DNA of 64,000 nucleotides. Origin: Siphonodentalium dalli. Its lineage: Eukaryota; Mollusca; Scaphopoda; Gadilida; Siphonodentaliidae. The stretch spans positions 174,407,164-174,471,163 of the forward strand of contig CP136066.1 in assembly GCA_032622095.1 (NCBI GenBank), given 5' to 3'. Below, one piece after another: positions 28,101 to 43,100 of this stretch (position 1 is its first letter; the number at the start of each line of letters is the position of its first letter). The position numbers and the translations under genes were made by a program. The notes beneath the pieces are model-generated. The model saw nothing but the letters and a program-made list of their open reading frames with translations, did no database searches and was not told the origin of the DNA.

Positions 28101-31100
28101 ATTTAGTACAGAAAGGGTTAAACTGTTTGAATACGAGTTTCATAATGAATACCTCGTTCATGTATTCACTATACAATAATGCCCTAAATAATCGACTCCT
28201 TAACCACAGCAGAATTATGGGTAACTTTTCAGGATTTAGTCGGAAATATGGCTTGTTGCCATTCATCGGAAAGCTCTCAGTGGGAGCTTTCCGAAGAATG
28301 GCAACAAGCCATATTTCCGACTAAATCCTGAAAAATTACCCATAATTCTGCTGTGGTTAAGGAGTCGTTTTTTTTAGGGCATTACTGTAATTTCCTTATT
28401 ATAAGCCTATATGGGGCAAATTTTGAATCACAGTCATTACTATCATTTTTATAATGATGTAAGCTTGTTAAGAAAGTGACTTTATGCCTTCTTGGATAAT
28501 TGAGTCAGTTAGACAAACTTATATTTGTTGTCACTTGTAAGAAAATTTATAGTTTGTTCATGATGCGTATAAAGTGCTATAAAATCGGTTCTCAATTTAT
28601 TCAGATTGGAAAAATGAAGATAATTTCCAGTGATAACCAACATGTTTACCATACATGCATTAAACCTTTCTTCACTAAATACTCATTGATGAGTAGTCAT
28701 GTCCTTAAGAAATGTTCAGATAATAACTCATTATCTGAACATTTCTCACCAATTAATAGGACTCATTCTGCACTTGTACTATCTGTTCATCTGTCTGTCA
28801 TCTGCTTATATTATCTGAACATCCCTCACAATGAATAATAGATCATTCCAATATCTACTTTTATAACAGATGGGAGAATCCATTTAGTAGCGAAAGGGGG
28901 TTAAATGCATATTGAAAACTTATTTCAGGGTTTCAAACTGAGTTAACACTCAGGACAGTAGGCCTGCCTACAGAATGTTACATTCAACGCTTATCACAGA
29001 AAATTCCTACCACAATATTAGAAATCACGATGCCTGAATTAGACAAAATGTCAATATTTAGCCATTCAATTGCATCAAATAAATCCCTGACACATTTGCG
29101 GGAATGTTCCCACCAACGAGCTGTTACGAGAGTCACCTGCAAATAAACTGCTACTTTGCAAAATATCTTGGTTCCACTAATTTCTTGAAGTAAACGATCG
29201 TTCAACTTAGTTTGCTAAGATATTTGATATGCTTGTGGAACCTACCAATTACGCCATGCGCTCATAAAAGTATGCAGAACACAAAAACATCCCAAAATTG
29301 AGACTCTGAGAACAATACAATGTCAAGAAATTAATAAGACCACGACCAGACTCACAGAATACTCAAGATATCACAGGATAACACCACGACGAGAATCACA
29401 GAATACACAAGGCACTGCTTATAGCTACCACAGGATTACAACACCACCAGACTCAAGGGATCATATTCACCAACAGGATTTATGTTATAAACAAGGTCAA
29501 GTCTGCTAATAGTGTGTCTGTCATTTACAGAATGAGGTCCGCAGAGGGTGAATTTAGTGATGCTATCCCACACAGCAGGATAGCATCACCAAATTCACCC
29601 TCTGCGGACCTCAATCTGCTTAGGCCTCATCTGCTATAGGTGACTTAGGATCAGATTTAAGTTCCCCCGTTGAAGTTGGTGATGTTGACCCATTAATACC
29701 TCGATTATGCATTTTATATTCTGCAAATTAGGGGATATAGACACTTCCCAGAAGGGAAAAACTAACTAAAAACAATGTTAGTTTGAGATTATAGATACTT
29801 CCCAGAAGATGAGGCCTAAGCAGAATGAATTCTCATAGGGTGAATTTGGTGATGCTAGCCCACTGTGCGGGATAGAATCAGTAAATTTACCCTCTGGGGA
29901 CCTTATTCAGCAAATGACAGACACACTATTTGCAGGCATAAACAAGGTAGTTTATTTGTTAGTGGCTGAATGCACAATATACAGTAATGCCCTAATTAAT
30001 CGACTCCATAACCACAGCAGAATTATGGGTAACTTTTCAGGATTTAGTCGGAAATATGGCTTGTTGCCATTCATTGGAAAGCTCTCCCCTGAGAGCTTTC
30101 CGGTGAATGGCAACAAGCCGCTTTCCAATGAATGGCAACAAGCCATATTTCCGACTAAATCCTGAAAAGTTACCCATAATTCTGCTGTGGTTATGGAGTC
30201 AATTAATTAGGGCATTACTGTACCTTAGTTAGAGTTTATAACACACATCGTTATGATTGACCGAATCTATCAGGTTTGCTATTTGTCAATAGATACAGTA
30301 ATGCCCAAAGTAATTGACCCCTTTATAACCACAGCAGAATTATGGGTAATTTTTCAGGATTTAGTCGGAAATATGGCTTGTTGTCATTCATCGGAAAGCT
30401 CTCACCGAGAGCTTTCCGATGAATGGCAACAAGCCATATTTCCGACTAAATCCTGAAAAATTACCCATAATTCTGCTGTGGTTAAGTGGTCAATTACTTT
30501 GGGCATTACTGTACCATCTCAGGACTAAATCGCTAACACTCACCAAATAAAATAGGCAAATAGCAGTCGAGACTCATCATGAATCTTCCTGCAGTATGAG
30601 CGATTAAGATATAATTGGGCTGGTGGATATTTCCCATCTCTTTATTTTCAAGAATGTGGACATTATTAGTACACAAAACTTGAAAAACATCTGCTCATAA
30701 TTGAAAGTGAACAAAGTATGTATACTGCTATGCGAAGGCGATACAAAATAGTGGTCAATCTATGATTAAGGTCAAATACCCTTGATTGGATAATCACATA
30801 CTGTGACAATGTCTATCCGATTGATGACCACAGATAGCTTCGCATTGAGTTTCGCCCGGTATAAACCACCTGGACTATATATAAACCGAGTTGGTGAATA
30901 TGAGCCAAGGAGTACTATGCATTCTATAAGACCTCCCTGAGCAAGGATACCATCTGTAATTAAACCACTGATTAACCCTTTCATGACGGGAGCTGAGCTT
31001 GTGCAGCATTAAAGATACTGTGCCATTGCATTCTCTTATATATGCGAGTCTCCAATAGGGAGCCTCACATATATAAGAGAATTCACTTGCTTAAAAGGTC

Positions 31101-34100
31101 ATGGTAAACATTGTTAGGCCAATGTATTCTCTTGTATATGTGAGGCTCCGTATGGGAGACTCGCATATATAAGAGAATGCATTGGCACAGGGTTTTCGCA
31201 AAATTTCAGGAAGCTCCAGTCATGGAAGGGTTAACACCAGGACTAAACTTCCAAAATACTTGGCAATGAGTCTAGAAAAAGATTATATAGACAACGCAGA
31301 TTTAAGTCACCACCAACAGCAATTTTAAGAAAGTTCAGATCCCTTCATCACAACCATTACACAAACCACCATAACAAACATTTGTTTTTGTCCTGTCCTG
31401 ACTATCTTCAACAGGTCAACATGAAGGTAAATCATATCTGTTATTGAACACACAAGAGTTTCCCATAGAACAATATAAATATTTTATATTAATGTTAGGG
31501 AGTGGGAACATCAAGATGGACTTTCTACTGAAATTGTTGAGATCATGATGAGAACATTTTGAAGATCAAACTTTACAAATAGTTTCGAAATTGTTTCTGT
31601 TCACTGTTGTATCCAAACTTTTGGCACACTTCGAGAAAATGCTTAAAAGCTGGTATGATATGGGTACTAGTAGTAAACAAAATTATGTTGCATGCTGTGG
31701 CTTTTCAAGGGGTGAATGGGTTAACCCTTTCAGTGCCAGGTCCGATTTTTGTATCAACCCATATACCCTGTGCCAATGCATTCTCTTATATATGCGAGTC
31801 GACCATAGGTCGCCTCGCATATATAAGAGAATGCATTGGCCTAACAATTTTTCATCATTTGTTATTATTTTTTACAATTTTTTACAATTTTAATAATTTT
31901 TTCTTATATTCTTTAACAGACTTATTTTGTAGGTTTAGTGCCAGGGAATCTTACGTTTTTCATGGGCATCAAAATTATTACTATGAATACTTGGTGATAG
32001 TTTTGAGTTATAACATGCCCCTAAGGTTTTAACCAGTTTGTTTTTTAAATTCGCTATAGCATGCTTAAGCATACCCAAAAAATTCAATCTAAAAAAAAGA
32101 AAAAAGAAAAAAAAAAGGGCCGATTTTACAACCGTAAATTAGGGCCGATGAGATCGGCCCCTGGCACTGAAAGGGTTAAGTGATGTGAACAGGTGAAAAT
32201 AACAGTCAGGAGAGAACAAACAAACTTCAAAATAATTTTGGCCTCAGAAACAACATCCAACAACACCTACCAAACAACAGTGAATCAGAATTTACCTTTT
32301 TGAGGCCACCTTTGGGTAGGTTGGGCGATTTTTTGGATACAGGTGAAGTTACCTTTGTACCACTTGCAATGTCTTCTTTCGTCGGAAAACCTTTCACATG
32401 CAGAAGAAACGACCTGCATTTAGTGTTCAATAACTGTGGACTACTCAAGGTAACAAGTCCGCTACAACCTGACAAATCCAAGCAAGATGACAGACTAACA
32501 GGCCCGCACAGAATCTCAGCATTATGGCTTGCCAAAAAATCCGGATCAAGCACGTTATTTATCTCGTCAGTCTTGTTAATCCCAGCGTCAGAGCATGCAC
32601 TTCCGATGTTGAAATCGACCTTCTTGTCGACATCTATAGATGGTTCTGGGTGGAATCCGTTTGGCTGTTTACAGATGTTTGTTATGTTCTGTTTCAGTAA
32701 AGTTATTTGGATGTTAGGCAGCAGGGAACACATGCTATGCAGGGAGAATTTCACGTCGATATGTCCCACGGTGCACGTCTTAGCGAGTACGATCTCAAAC
32801 AGGTGCTCGTCCCAAGTGTTACTGCAACAAAGAATATGTTAAATTTATTAGCTAAATATGAATTCAGGGTTCCATGCTAATTTTTATGAAACCAATTTTA
32901 CTTTTAAAGGTACTCAATCCGATTCAATGGTCCCCATATCATCAGAATCCAACAACAAATTTTTTATCAGAATTGATTAATTGCCCAAAAATAATGCTAA
33001 CCACAATCAACTATAGTATAAAATTGCCCAAAACCTATTATTTATCAACATTTTGTTCAAGGAAATTTTGCTGGTTTGTCAAATATCTGACACAAAAAGC
33101 CACTTGATTTTAGAGTTATCCATCTTCATCCGCAATTTGGTCCGAGACAGTCTTCTCATCAAATTTTACTGGGCCATAAAAAATATTGGTGGTGAAAAAT
33201 AATAGATTTCAAAAATCGATATCTGATCACTCTGAGCTTTGATGGGTGGGTTCCTTGACTCGAATCAAATATTTGTTTACCTCTGAAGCCAAGGAAATAG
33301 TAATTTGCAAGCCTAAATTTGGATTATGCATCTATAAAAATAACATGTTATGGAATGAGAAGTGATATATAAGACGTTATTTAGATTTTATTGAATTTTT
33401 CATGTATTATTTTCATATGTTTTAGAGGGATATAAATTTTTCCTACTCTTTCAGAAATCTCAGTTCTTTATAACTTGAGATTCAAATGATTTGCTGACAA
33501 GCCTGAGTTTAGTGTGACTCATTTGTAGAATGAGGTGCCCAGAGGGTGAATTTAGTGATGCTATCCCACATAGTGGGCTAGCATTACTAAATTCACCCTC
33601 TGGGGACCTCATTCTGCTGAGGCCTAATCTGCTCTGGAAAGTTTCTTTGTTATCAAGTTTCAGAAAATTCTTCTCATAGATTCTATTTACTTTTTAGTTT
33701 AGTTTCTCTATATCCCCAAATTGGCAGACGATACATTGCAAAATCAAGGTTCCCTATGGGTGTACATCACAATATTCACCATTTAGGAACTTCAGTCTGA
33801 GTCTATGACATAGAAAATGAGGCCATGCAGAATAAGGTCCCCAGAGGGTGAATTTGGTGATGTTAGCCCACTATGCAGGATGGCGTCACTAAATTCACCC
33901 TCTGGGGACCTCATTCTGCAAATGACAGGCACACTAAACTCAGGCTTGTTTGACAACATCAGATTCAAAGTGAACTAGACATCTTTTCTGAACTATAGGT
34001 AATGTTGAATTTCAAGTGGTGTGTTTTGCTGCAGATGCTGGGATTGTCGCTGGAAATGGGTGGGGTTTGAGAGCCTAACTATGCAGTAATGTATACCTGT

Positions 34101-37100
34101 CTGTCTGTAACTTCCAGGTCCTGGTGTGTTGCGACGCCTCTCCCTGATGTTGTAGGTGCTGCGGGTGCCGCCGTTGTTGTTGCTCTTGCTGTATCTCTGT
34201 CCAGCATGGCGGCACAGTAGCCGTGAATCGGGGCATCAAATTCTCAAACTGAATCAAGCTGTGTAGAGACGATAGACAGTCTGCCGAGATTTCTTGTTTA
34301 GCGAGAATATCTGAAGCTGAAATAATATGTCATAACAATTAATATTATACATCATGCATAAAAAGTGAATGTATACTTCCCCCAAACATGCTAAAAATTT
34401 CATTGGTTGAGATTAGAGTGTGTGAAATGGTTTTCATCTGTGAAGTTCCGGTGTAGTTTGTTTAATAGTTATGCCAATGTTTCTGAGACTAAACGTAATG
34501 GGATTAATAGAACTATTCTTTGGCGCTGTGAGCTATATTATTTTTTGGGGAAACAAACACAAAAAATTGACGTCAGCTAGTGCTAATGCTTGTACATTTT
34601 TCAAACCAGCAGATAAATCTCAACATATAAGTTATAAACGCTGTGCATGGCTACTATTTATGCTTATGTTGCTACCCTTTAATTGATACTGCAATAAAAT
34701 GCTATGACTGGTGACCATGGTAATTTCTGTTCTACCCCCACTTGTCATAGCATTTTATTGCAGTATCAATTAAAGGGTGGCAACATAAACATAAATAGTA
34801 GCCAATCACAGCGTTTATAACTTAAGCCAAGAAAGGCCACTCAATATGAATTTCATGTTTCTCAGGCTCATGTGCATCGTCCCAAAACATTGCGTGCGAA
34901 AAATATAAATTCGGTTTAATATGTCAGGAAAATGTTAATAGGTACAAAATAATTATTCTGTTTTTCATCCAAATACGTGCAGAAGTGAGATAAATCAGAC
35001 ACATTCCCGGATCATATTTCCAATTAATTAATGTAATTTCCAAGCATGTTCAGAGATTTGTAGAAACGTGAAGAATGGTGACAACAAATTTTTTTTCAAT
35101 TATACTGGATTGGGTGATTTTGGATGAAATAAATCACACTGAATTGATCAATAAACATTTTACGGACATCTGTTCGTGAAATATTCACCACGGCTACTGA
35201 CAAGATGCAGAGGTGGAATGCTTCTGTGGTATGTTCCCAAGTGATAAAAAAAAATAATTTAAATGCTGCATGCGTATGCTTTTTAAAGGTACTCAATCTG
35301 ATTCGATGGTCCCCATATCATCAGATTCCAACAACAACATTTCTTGAAATGCCAATTCAGTTATCAGAATAGACTAATTGCCCAAAAATAATGCTAACCA
35401 CAGTTTAATAACTATATAGTATAAAATTGCCCAAAACATGTTATTTATCAACATTTTGTTCAATGAAATTTTGCTGGTTTGTCAAATATCTGACACATAA
35501 AAGCTACTTGATTTTAGAGTTATCCATCTTCATCTGCAATTTGGTCCGAGAATGTCTTGTCGACTTTTACTGGGCCATTATAAATTATTGGTGGTGAAAA
35601 ATAATATATTTTAAAAATTGATATCTGATCACTCTTGAGCTTTGATGGGTGGGGTTCCTCGACTCACTCGAATCAAAATATTTTTTACCCCCGAAGCCAA
35701 GGACATGGTAATTTGTGAGTGTTAATTCAGATTATGCATCTTTAAAACGTTTTTGACGTGAGTATGGGAATTTGATTATACCTGTTGTTGATTTTTTTCC
35801 ACCGATTTCCATATTTTCTTCTATGTTGGACCCATCGAGCGTATCATCTCCACTCTCTTTACCGACGGACTGCTCGAGAAGTTCTCCCTCCAGCATCTCG
35901 GAGCTGTCAGACAACTGATAGAAGTCAAGGTTTCCACTGTCGCTGCATGCACACAATCTCTCAATTCCTGGAAAGTAAATAAACATAACACAGATCAATA
36001 TGGCGGTTTGTGAATAGGTAAATCAATATTAAAGGGACATAAACAAGCCAGGATATAGTGAGACCTAAGCAGAAAGAGGTCCCCAGAGGGGGAATTTGGT
36101 GGTGCTAGCACGCTGTGCGAAGTAGCATAACTAAATTCACCCTCTGTGGACCTCATTCTGCAAATGTCACACACACTATTTCAAAGCATAAGGCATTCGA
36201 GTAGTAAAACCACCATCACTGAGAAGACCATGGAAAAATATACGGACTTTGTTCATATTTTTATTATTGTTATCTCTCCATTAACGAGATTTCACATGTT
36301 AAAACCAGTGTTATGTAAAAATTACAGTGAAAGTCATTTTATCAACCAACATCATCAAATGAAATTACAAGTAAATTGGCTTAGTTTTAATCTGTGTTTT
36401 CTGTAATATTTTTCAATGCCATGATCTTTTCCAATGTAAACCTTCATGTTTTGATCAAAATTTTCTCAAATATTCATTGATAAATGCAAAAGAGAAACAT
36501 CTGGTCATACATGCACATGTATTTCACTTAACCCTTTACCCAACAGAACGGCCCTGTGCCAATGCATTCTCTTATATATGCGAGTCGACCATAGGTCGCC
36601 TCGCATATATAAGAGAATGCATTGGCTTAGCTCATTAAAAGTTATAAAATTGTTAAAGAATGTAAGAAAAAATGATAAAAAGTGTTAAAAAAAGATTTTT
36701 TAGGCCAATGCATTCTCTTATATAAATGCGAGGCGACCTATGGTCGACTGGCATATATAAGAGAATGCATTGGCACAGGGCATAACTGTAACTACCACAA
36801 TGTGGTCAAGGAGCCGGTTCCAATGATATCCATATTTGTATGGTTCTATTGAGACAGACCGAAGATATTTTAGGCTGTTGAAGCTTTATTTGGCCTGTTT
36901 TGGCCGTTTTGTTGGGTAAAGGGTTAAAAGGGTAGATTTTCAAATTTCCAATAAAAAATATATACACATCAACAACTGAACAGTGTAACGTTCCTAAAAT
37001 AACAACATTTTCTGTATCAGATTGCACCAGATTGTAGATACAAATTTAGAAAGAAAATTATTTCATAGTAACAGAACTGTCAATATAGCTGCATCTCATC

Positions 37101-40100
37101 TCAATCGCAACACCTGAATGGATTTAACCCTTCCATGACGGGAACCATGCTGGTGCAGCATTAAAGATCCTGTGGCTGTGCCCGTGCATTCTCTTATATT
37201 TAAGAGAATGCACTGGCTTACAAGCTCAAGGTTAAATATTGTTATGCCAATGTATTCTCTTATGTATGTGAGGCTCCCTGTGGGAGATTCGCATACTAGT
37301 ATATATAAGAGAATGCATTGGCACAGGATTTTCGCAAAATTTCAGGAAGCTCCAGTCATGGAAGGGTTAATACTAAACTGAATACTACTTACCCATACAA
37401 TAAGAGCTGCTAATATATATCTCATTCGCAGATTTTATTTCGGTAACAATATCAAAATTGTTGAGGTTGAATATCCTAATATTTCCACCCATTAGAGTAG
37501 CTGCCATATATCCCGAAGGTTCATGAGATTTTCTTCCTGAGATGCTCTGTGCTGATGAGGGCACCGACAGAAGATCATCCTCTTCGTCCGCCATATCACA
37601 CACACCAGATGGGAGGAGCGTAATGTGCCGAACCACTTCCTCAACACACGGAAAAGTACAAACATTCACCGGACTTTCATCCAAGGTCACGTTATCACCT
37701 TCATAGTTTATATGATAAAGCAGAAGGCTTCCATAGTGACTAGAATTTTCACCATTGAAACCATTCGACAATGGACCATTCATTGCCCGATCAGAATCAA
37801 CAGCGTCATTAGTACAAACAACCACCGCAACAAACTGTTTGTCCATCGTAGGAATCATACATTTGACTGTCATGTGTTCCTTCTGAAGATTTAAAGGTAG
37901 TTCGATACATTGCAACACTGTACCGCACGATGCAGAAGAAGGAAGAGCAGGTTTCTTTATATGGATTTCGGGCGACGTTGAAAATTTCATACTTGACGAA
38001 ACGGGAGACATTGGTGAGCCTGGGTAACCATTTGGTGTAAAATGGTTCAAATCATTCGACAAAGTAATGCTATTAGAGCTTGTTCCGGGCGTGACACCAA
38101 CAATCTGGATGTCAGGGTCAGATTCAAACGCTGATATCACATGTGCGTCAATGAGATCGGGATTTTTGAATTTCAGATTTGAAAGGACATCATTTTGAAT
38201 AGGATGATGTTCTAGTTTATCACTTGAATTCATAGAGTTTTTGAATTCAGTTTGAGACTTTTGTAAATCACATTCTTCCTTTGCGGATATGACTAAGATG
38301 TATGGAATGAAAGACGTAATGTCCATCAGGTTGCCGTTGACGATATCCTGCATTTCTGGTAATATCCTCGGCGGCGTATCACAGCTTACAGCATCATTGA
38401 CTCTGTTCATTAGCTGAACCTCACTTCTCTCGTCTGAAAGACCGTGGCTTTCAACGCCATTAAATGAGATTTTAGACCGTCTGAGTGAGACACCACACAG
38501 TAATATGGGGTCGCTCGGAGAGGCTTGAGGTAAGCCAGGAATATGTATCGGTCCAGTGGAAGAACTCGAAATACAGTTTCGATTTCCGCTCTCTGAATCA
38601 GAATCAACAATACACAATGATGAGATAATGACATCGTCTGATGGCCGAGATATCCTGGTTCTGGGGGATTCTACAAAGAATAGTTAAAATGGAATCAAAC
38701 AATGTAGCAGTCAAACAAAGTAAGTCACACAGCCCATTTATAGAATATATATCACAGGTTATATTTGTTATCCCTTTCTATAGTAAATACTCATTGACGA
38801 GTAGTTATCCGTTGGGAATTGTTCAAATAATATGTTCAACAAAAGACCATCTGAACATTTCTCTCCACTTTCATTGTCTGTTGTCCTCTTTGTTGTCTGC
38901 TCATGTTTCCTGAACAACCCCTCCAAATGAATATTAGACCATTCCAATTATACTTTTATAACTGAGTGGGAGAAAGTATAGAAAGGGTTAATATGGCGCA
39001 GAGGTGACCAATTTCTCAACCGTGACATAAATCTCAGTGACTCAATGCTGGAAATTCAAAATATTCGAAGTCACTGACATGCAATAATAGTAATCCGGAC
39101 ATTTTTTCTAATTTATAGGTACTTTTGAAAGTGAAAGGGTGATAATTCATGATTCAGAAATAGGTAACAAGTTTTTGAGCAGTAAATAGAACATCTCTAA
39201 TGAGTCGCATTTCTATAACAATCTTGAGTTATTAACAAGAGTGCACTAAATTCGAATCGAAGGGAGGTTTAGAATAATAGACCATTCCAATGTATGCTTT
39301 CTTAACTTAATGGCAGAATCCAATTAGTATAGAAAGGGTTAAACAGGCCATATGAGCACCACATTAATTAAAAAAAAATAACCTTGAGTAAAGTCAATTT
39401 GAATAAACAAAATACTTCATATGTAACTGCACTCAAGTGTTTCGACAGAAATTAAATGCCCCTCTCAAGAAGCTTTGCTAACATGAATCACGTTTCCTAT
39501 ACAACACTTAACAAAATCCATACAAATCAACTTGCTGCAATAAATAAGTACCTGTCTTCCTGGTCTGGTCATGGAGGGGAATTTCATAAACAAAATCATC
39601 TATATTTGACTGCGTCCATGAAGCTGGTTTGAAATCAATTGACGAAGAGCCTTCATCAGGAGAGCTGCAAAATGTATTATATTACAGAATTAACTCCCAT
39701 TTATATCCATTTTGATGAGAGCTGTGCTGGTGCAGCATTAAATATCCTGTGCCAGTGCATTCTCTTATATATGCGAGACTCCCATAGGGAGCCTCGCATA
39801 TATAAGAGAATGCACTGGCTTACAAGGTCAAGATATATATTGTTAGGCCAATGTATTCTCTTATATATGCCAGGCTTCATATGGGAGACTCACATATATA
39901 AGAGAATGCATTGGCACAGGGTTTTTCGCAAAATTTCAGGATGCTCGAGTCATGGAAGGGTTAAGATTCTAAAATTTCTCCATTCAAAGTTGAAACAATG
40001 CATTAAACTCTAGATATTATAAGTTACTGGGAGGTATAAGACCAGCTGAAACATTGGGGGTATATTCTATATATAACTGTAAAAATATTGTCAATGACAA

Positions 40101-43100
40101 TGCTATTATTTCAATGTTATTGCTTTTATTACTCAAAATGAATAGAACAAATTGCGGAATAGGATTCGGACTAAATATAATAACAGGCGACGAGATATCT
40201 GATCATCATGAAGTTGATGACAAAGATATATTTCCTCATTGGCAGAGACTTTAATACCCATATTAATATGAGACACTCAGCTGATTTTAAGGATATTTTA
40301 TAGTTGAGAGCTTGAGACAACATGAATACACCAACAAAATGGCATAAAGCAAAGTTAACACCACTGTGTAAAGCTAATTCAATCTCGATTGCAACCAATG
40401 GAATGGTTTGGATATGACGATTGTGATGATTACTATATGATGCTGCTGATGATTTGGATGTAAACGATTATGACGATATGATGATGATGACGACAATACT
40501 ATAGTAATGGTGACGATGATCATGGTAATGGTGATGACGATATTGGCATAGCTGATGATGTGGTGGTGATGACGATGATGCTTATTTTATTGTTTTTTGT
40601 AGTCAATCATGTTAATTATCTAATTCTCATGTTACCAAGCCTTGAAATAGTGTGCCTGTCATTTGCAGAATGAGGTCCCCAGAGGGTGAATTTAGTGATG
40701 CTACCCCACATAGCGGGCTAGCATCACCAAATTCACCCTCTGGGAACCTCATTCTGCTTACAACTCAGCAGAATGAGGTTCCCAGAGGGTGAATTTGGTG
40801 ATGCTAGCCCGCTATGCTGGGTAGCATCACTAAATTCACCCTCTGGGAACCTCATTCTGCAAATGACAGACACACTATTTCAAGGCTTGCATGTTACACA
40901 TATTGGGTCTGAGTAATAAACCATTACATGGCTATGGACAGGAACCGTCTCCACAGTATATCATAACCTATAGTTCACAAAATATGTTTTTAAAAAATTG
41001 ACAACACTGGTCGGAAATCTATGCCAAAAGCATATATTAATTATCTCTATATATGTCAGATTACATATATATATTATACAAACAAACCTGCAAACAGTGT
41101 ATCTGTCAGTTGCAGAATGAAGTCCCCAGAGGGTGAATTTAGTGATGCTATCCCGCACTGTGGGCTAGCATCACAAAATTCACACTCTGGGGAACTCATT
41201 CTGCCTAGGCCTCAACTACTTTGGGAGACCTAGGATCAGATTGAAGATCCCACATTGAAGTTGGTATAGTCACCTCGATTATGCATTTTATCTTCTGCAA
41301 ATTAGGGGATATAGAAACTTCCCAGAAAGGAAAAAGTAACTAAAACATTGTTAATTTGATACTAAAGATACTTCCCAGAAGATGAGGCCTAAGCAGAATG
41401 AGGTCCACAGAGGACACACTATTTGCAGGCTTGTATACAAAGTTTATAACATGAAATGTACATTTTATCAATGAATGGTCACTCACTTGGAACTTGATGC
41501 ACCATTTGCCTGCATTGCTAGAGAATCATCCTCGACAGTATCTTCGGAAGATGAGTTGTCGATCTGAATGCCAGTTTTCAGAGCAACCATTGTGTCTGAT
41601 GCATCAATGGTAAACTGACAGTGTTTCTGTAATGTGAATGAAAAATATTATAGACTTATTAGGCCATTAGGCCACTAACCCTGCGGTTCATGGCGGGAGC
41701 TGCAATGGTGCAGCATTAAAGACCCTGTGTCAGTGCATTCTCTTATTTTGCGAGTCTCCCATATGGAGCCTCATATATATAAGAGAATGCACTTGCTTAC
41801 AAGATCCAGGTAAATATTGTTCGGCTAATGTATTCTCTTATGGAAGACTTGCATATATTAGAGAATGCATTGGAAGACTCGCATATATTAGAGAATATGG
41901 AAGACTCGCATATATTAGAGAATGCATTGGCACAGGGTTTTCAAAAAATTTCAGGAGACTCCAGTCATGGAAGGGTTAACAATATATAGCTGTGTTCTTA
42001 GGAAATTATATATGGAAAATTTAATGAGGGATGGAGGCTTTATATTTTTATAAGATTTCTAGAAAGAAACAGATGTGTATACAACGTTTGTAATTGGTAC
42101 AATGGTTGATCTGGTTAATTTTACTTGCTTTTAATTTGTACACACACATAATAAATAGAATTAGGATAATGGAAGATGAAAAGCACTCCTGTGCTATAAT
42201 GATATTCGATATTTGGCATTGTTTAATAATTATATTATCACCTTAAAGGTACTCATTCCAATCAGAGGGTCCCCATATCATCAAGATACAACAACAACAT
42301 TTCTTCAAAATACGCTTTAGTTATCAGAATCGATTAATTGCAACAAAATAATGCTAACCACTGTCAACTCTGGTATAAAATTTTCCAAAACGTGTTATTT
42401 ATCAACATTTTGTTCAACGAAATATGGCCATATTATCACTTCAGTATTCACGAAATTTGGCCATATTACCACTTGTTCTTAGAGTTATCCATCTTAATCC
42501 GCAATTTTGACCGAGACCATTTGATTGACAGCATGTTTCTCTGCCAGAAACAATTGATATATAACAAACTTCAAAAATCAATATCTGATCATTCTTGAGC
42601 TTTGATGGGTAGGTTCCTCGACTCGAATCAAATATTTTTTACCCCCGAAGCCAAAGTAATTTAGGGGTGTTTAATCAGATTGAGTACCTTTAACAATCTG
42701 ACTAACGTTTCAATCAATGATACTGCCACTGTTCAGTGCTTTATTCAAGTTTTATATATAAATGTTAATTTAGTTGTTAATTAATTAAATAATCACTTTA
42801 ACAATCCGACTGATGTTCCATACGATGATACTTCCACTATCCGATGCTGTAGCCACAAAGTCCTCACTGGCTGACGAACTCACACACGTTATCTGTAAAA
42901 ATAATAAATCAATCATTATGCTTAATAATAATAAATCAAGAGACAATCAAATCCAAACTAGAGGTGTGATTGTTGTAGGGGTGCCACGATTAATCGTATA
43001 ATCGATGAACCGTTGATAAAGCCGATAATCGATTACCATTTCCGTCGTCGATTAATCTCCGTTATTTATTTCGGACGTCGGGAAATGCCCGATATTATTG

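Noticed and set aside
32300-32842. Plus-strand open frame of 180 residues
   Set aside because: Antisense shadow of exon 13, which has the conserved family blocks on the minus strand.
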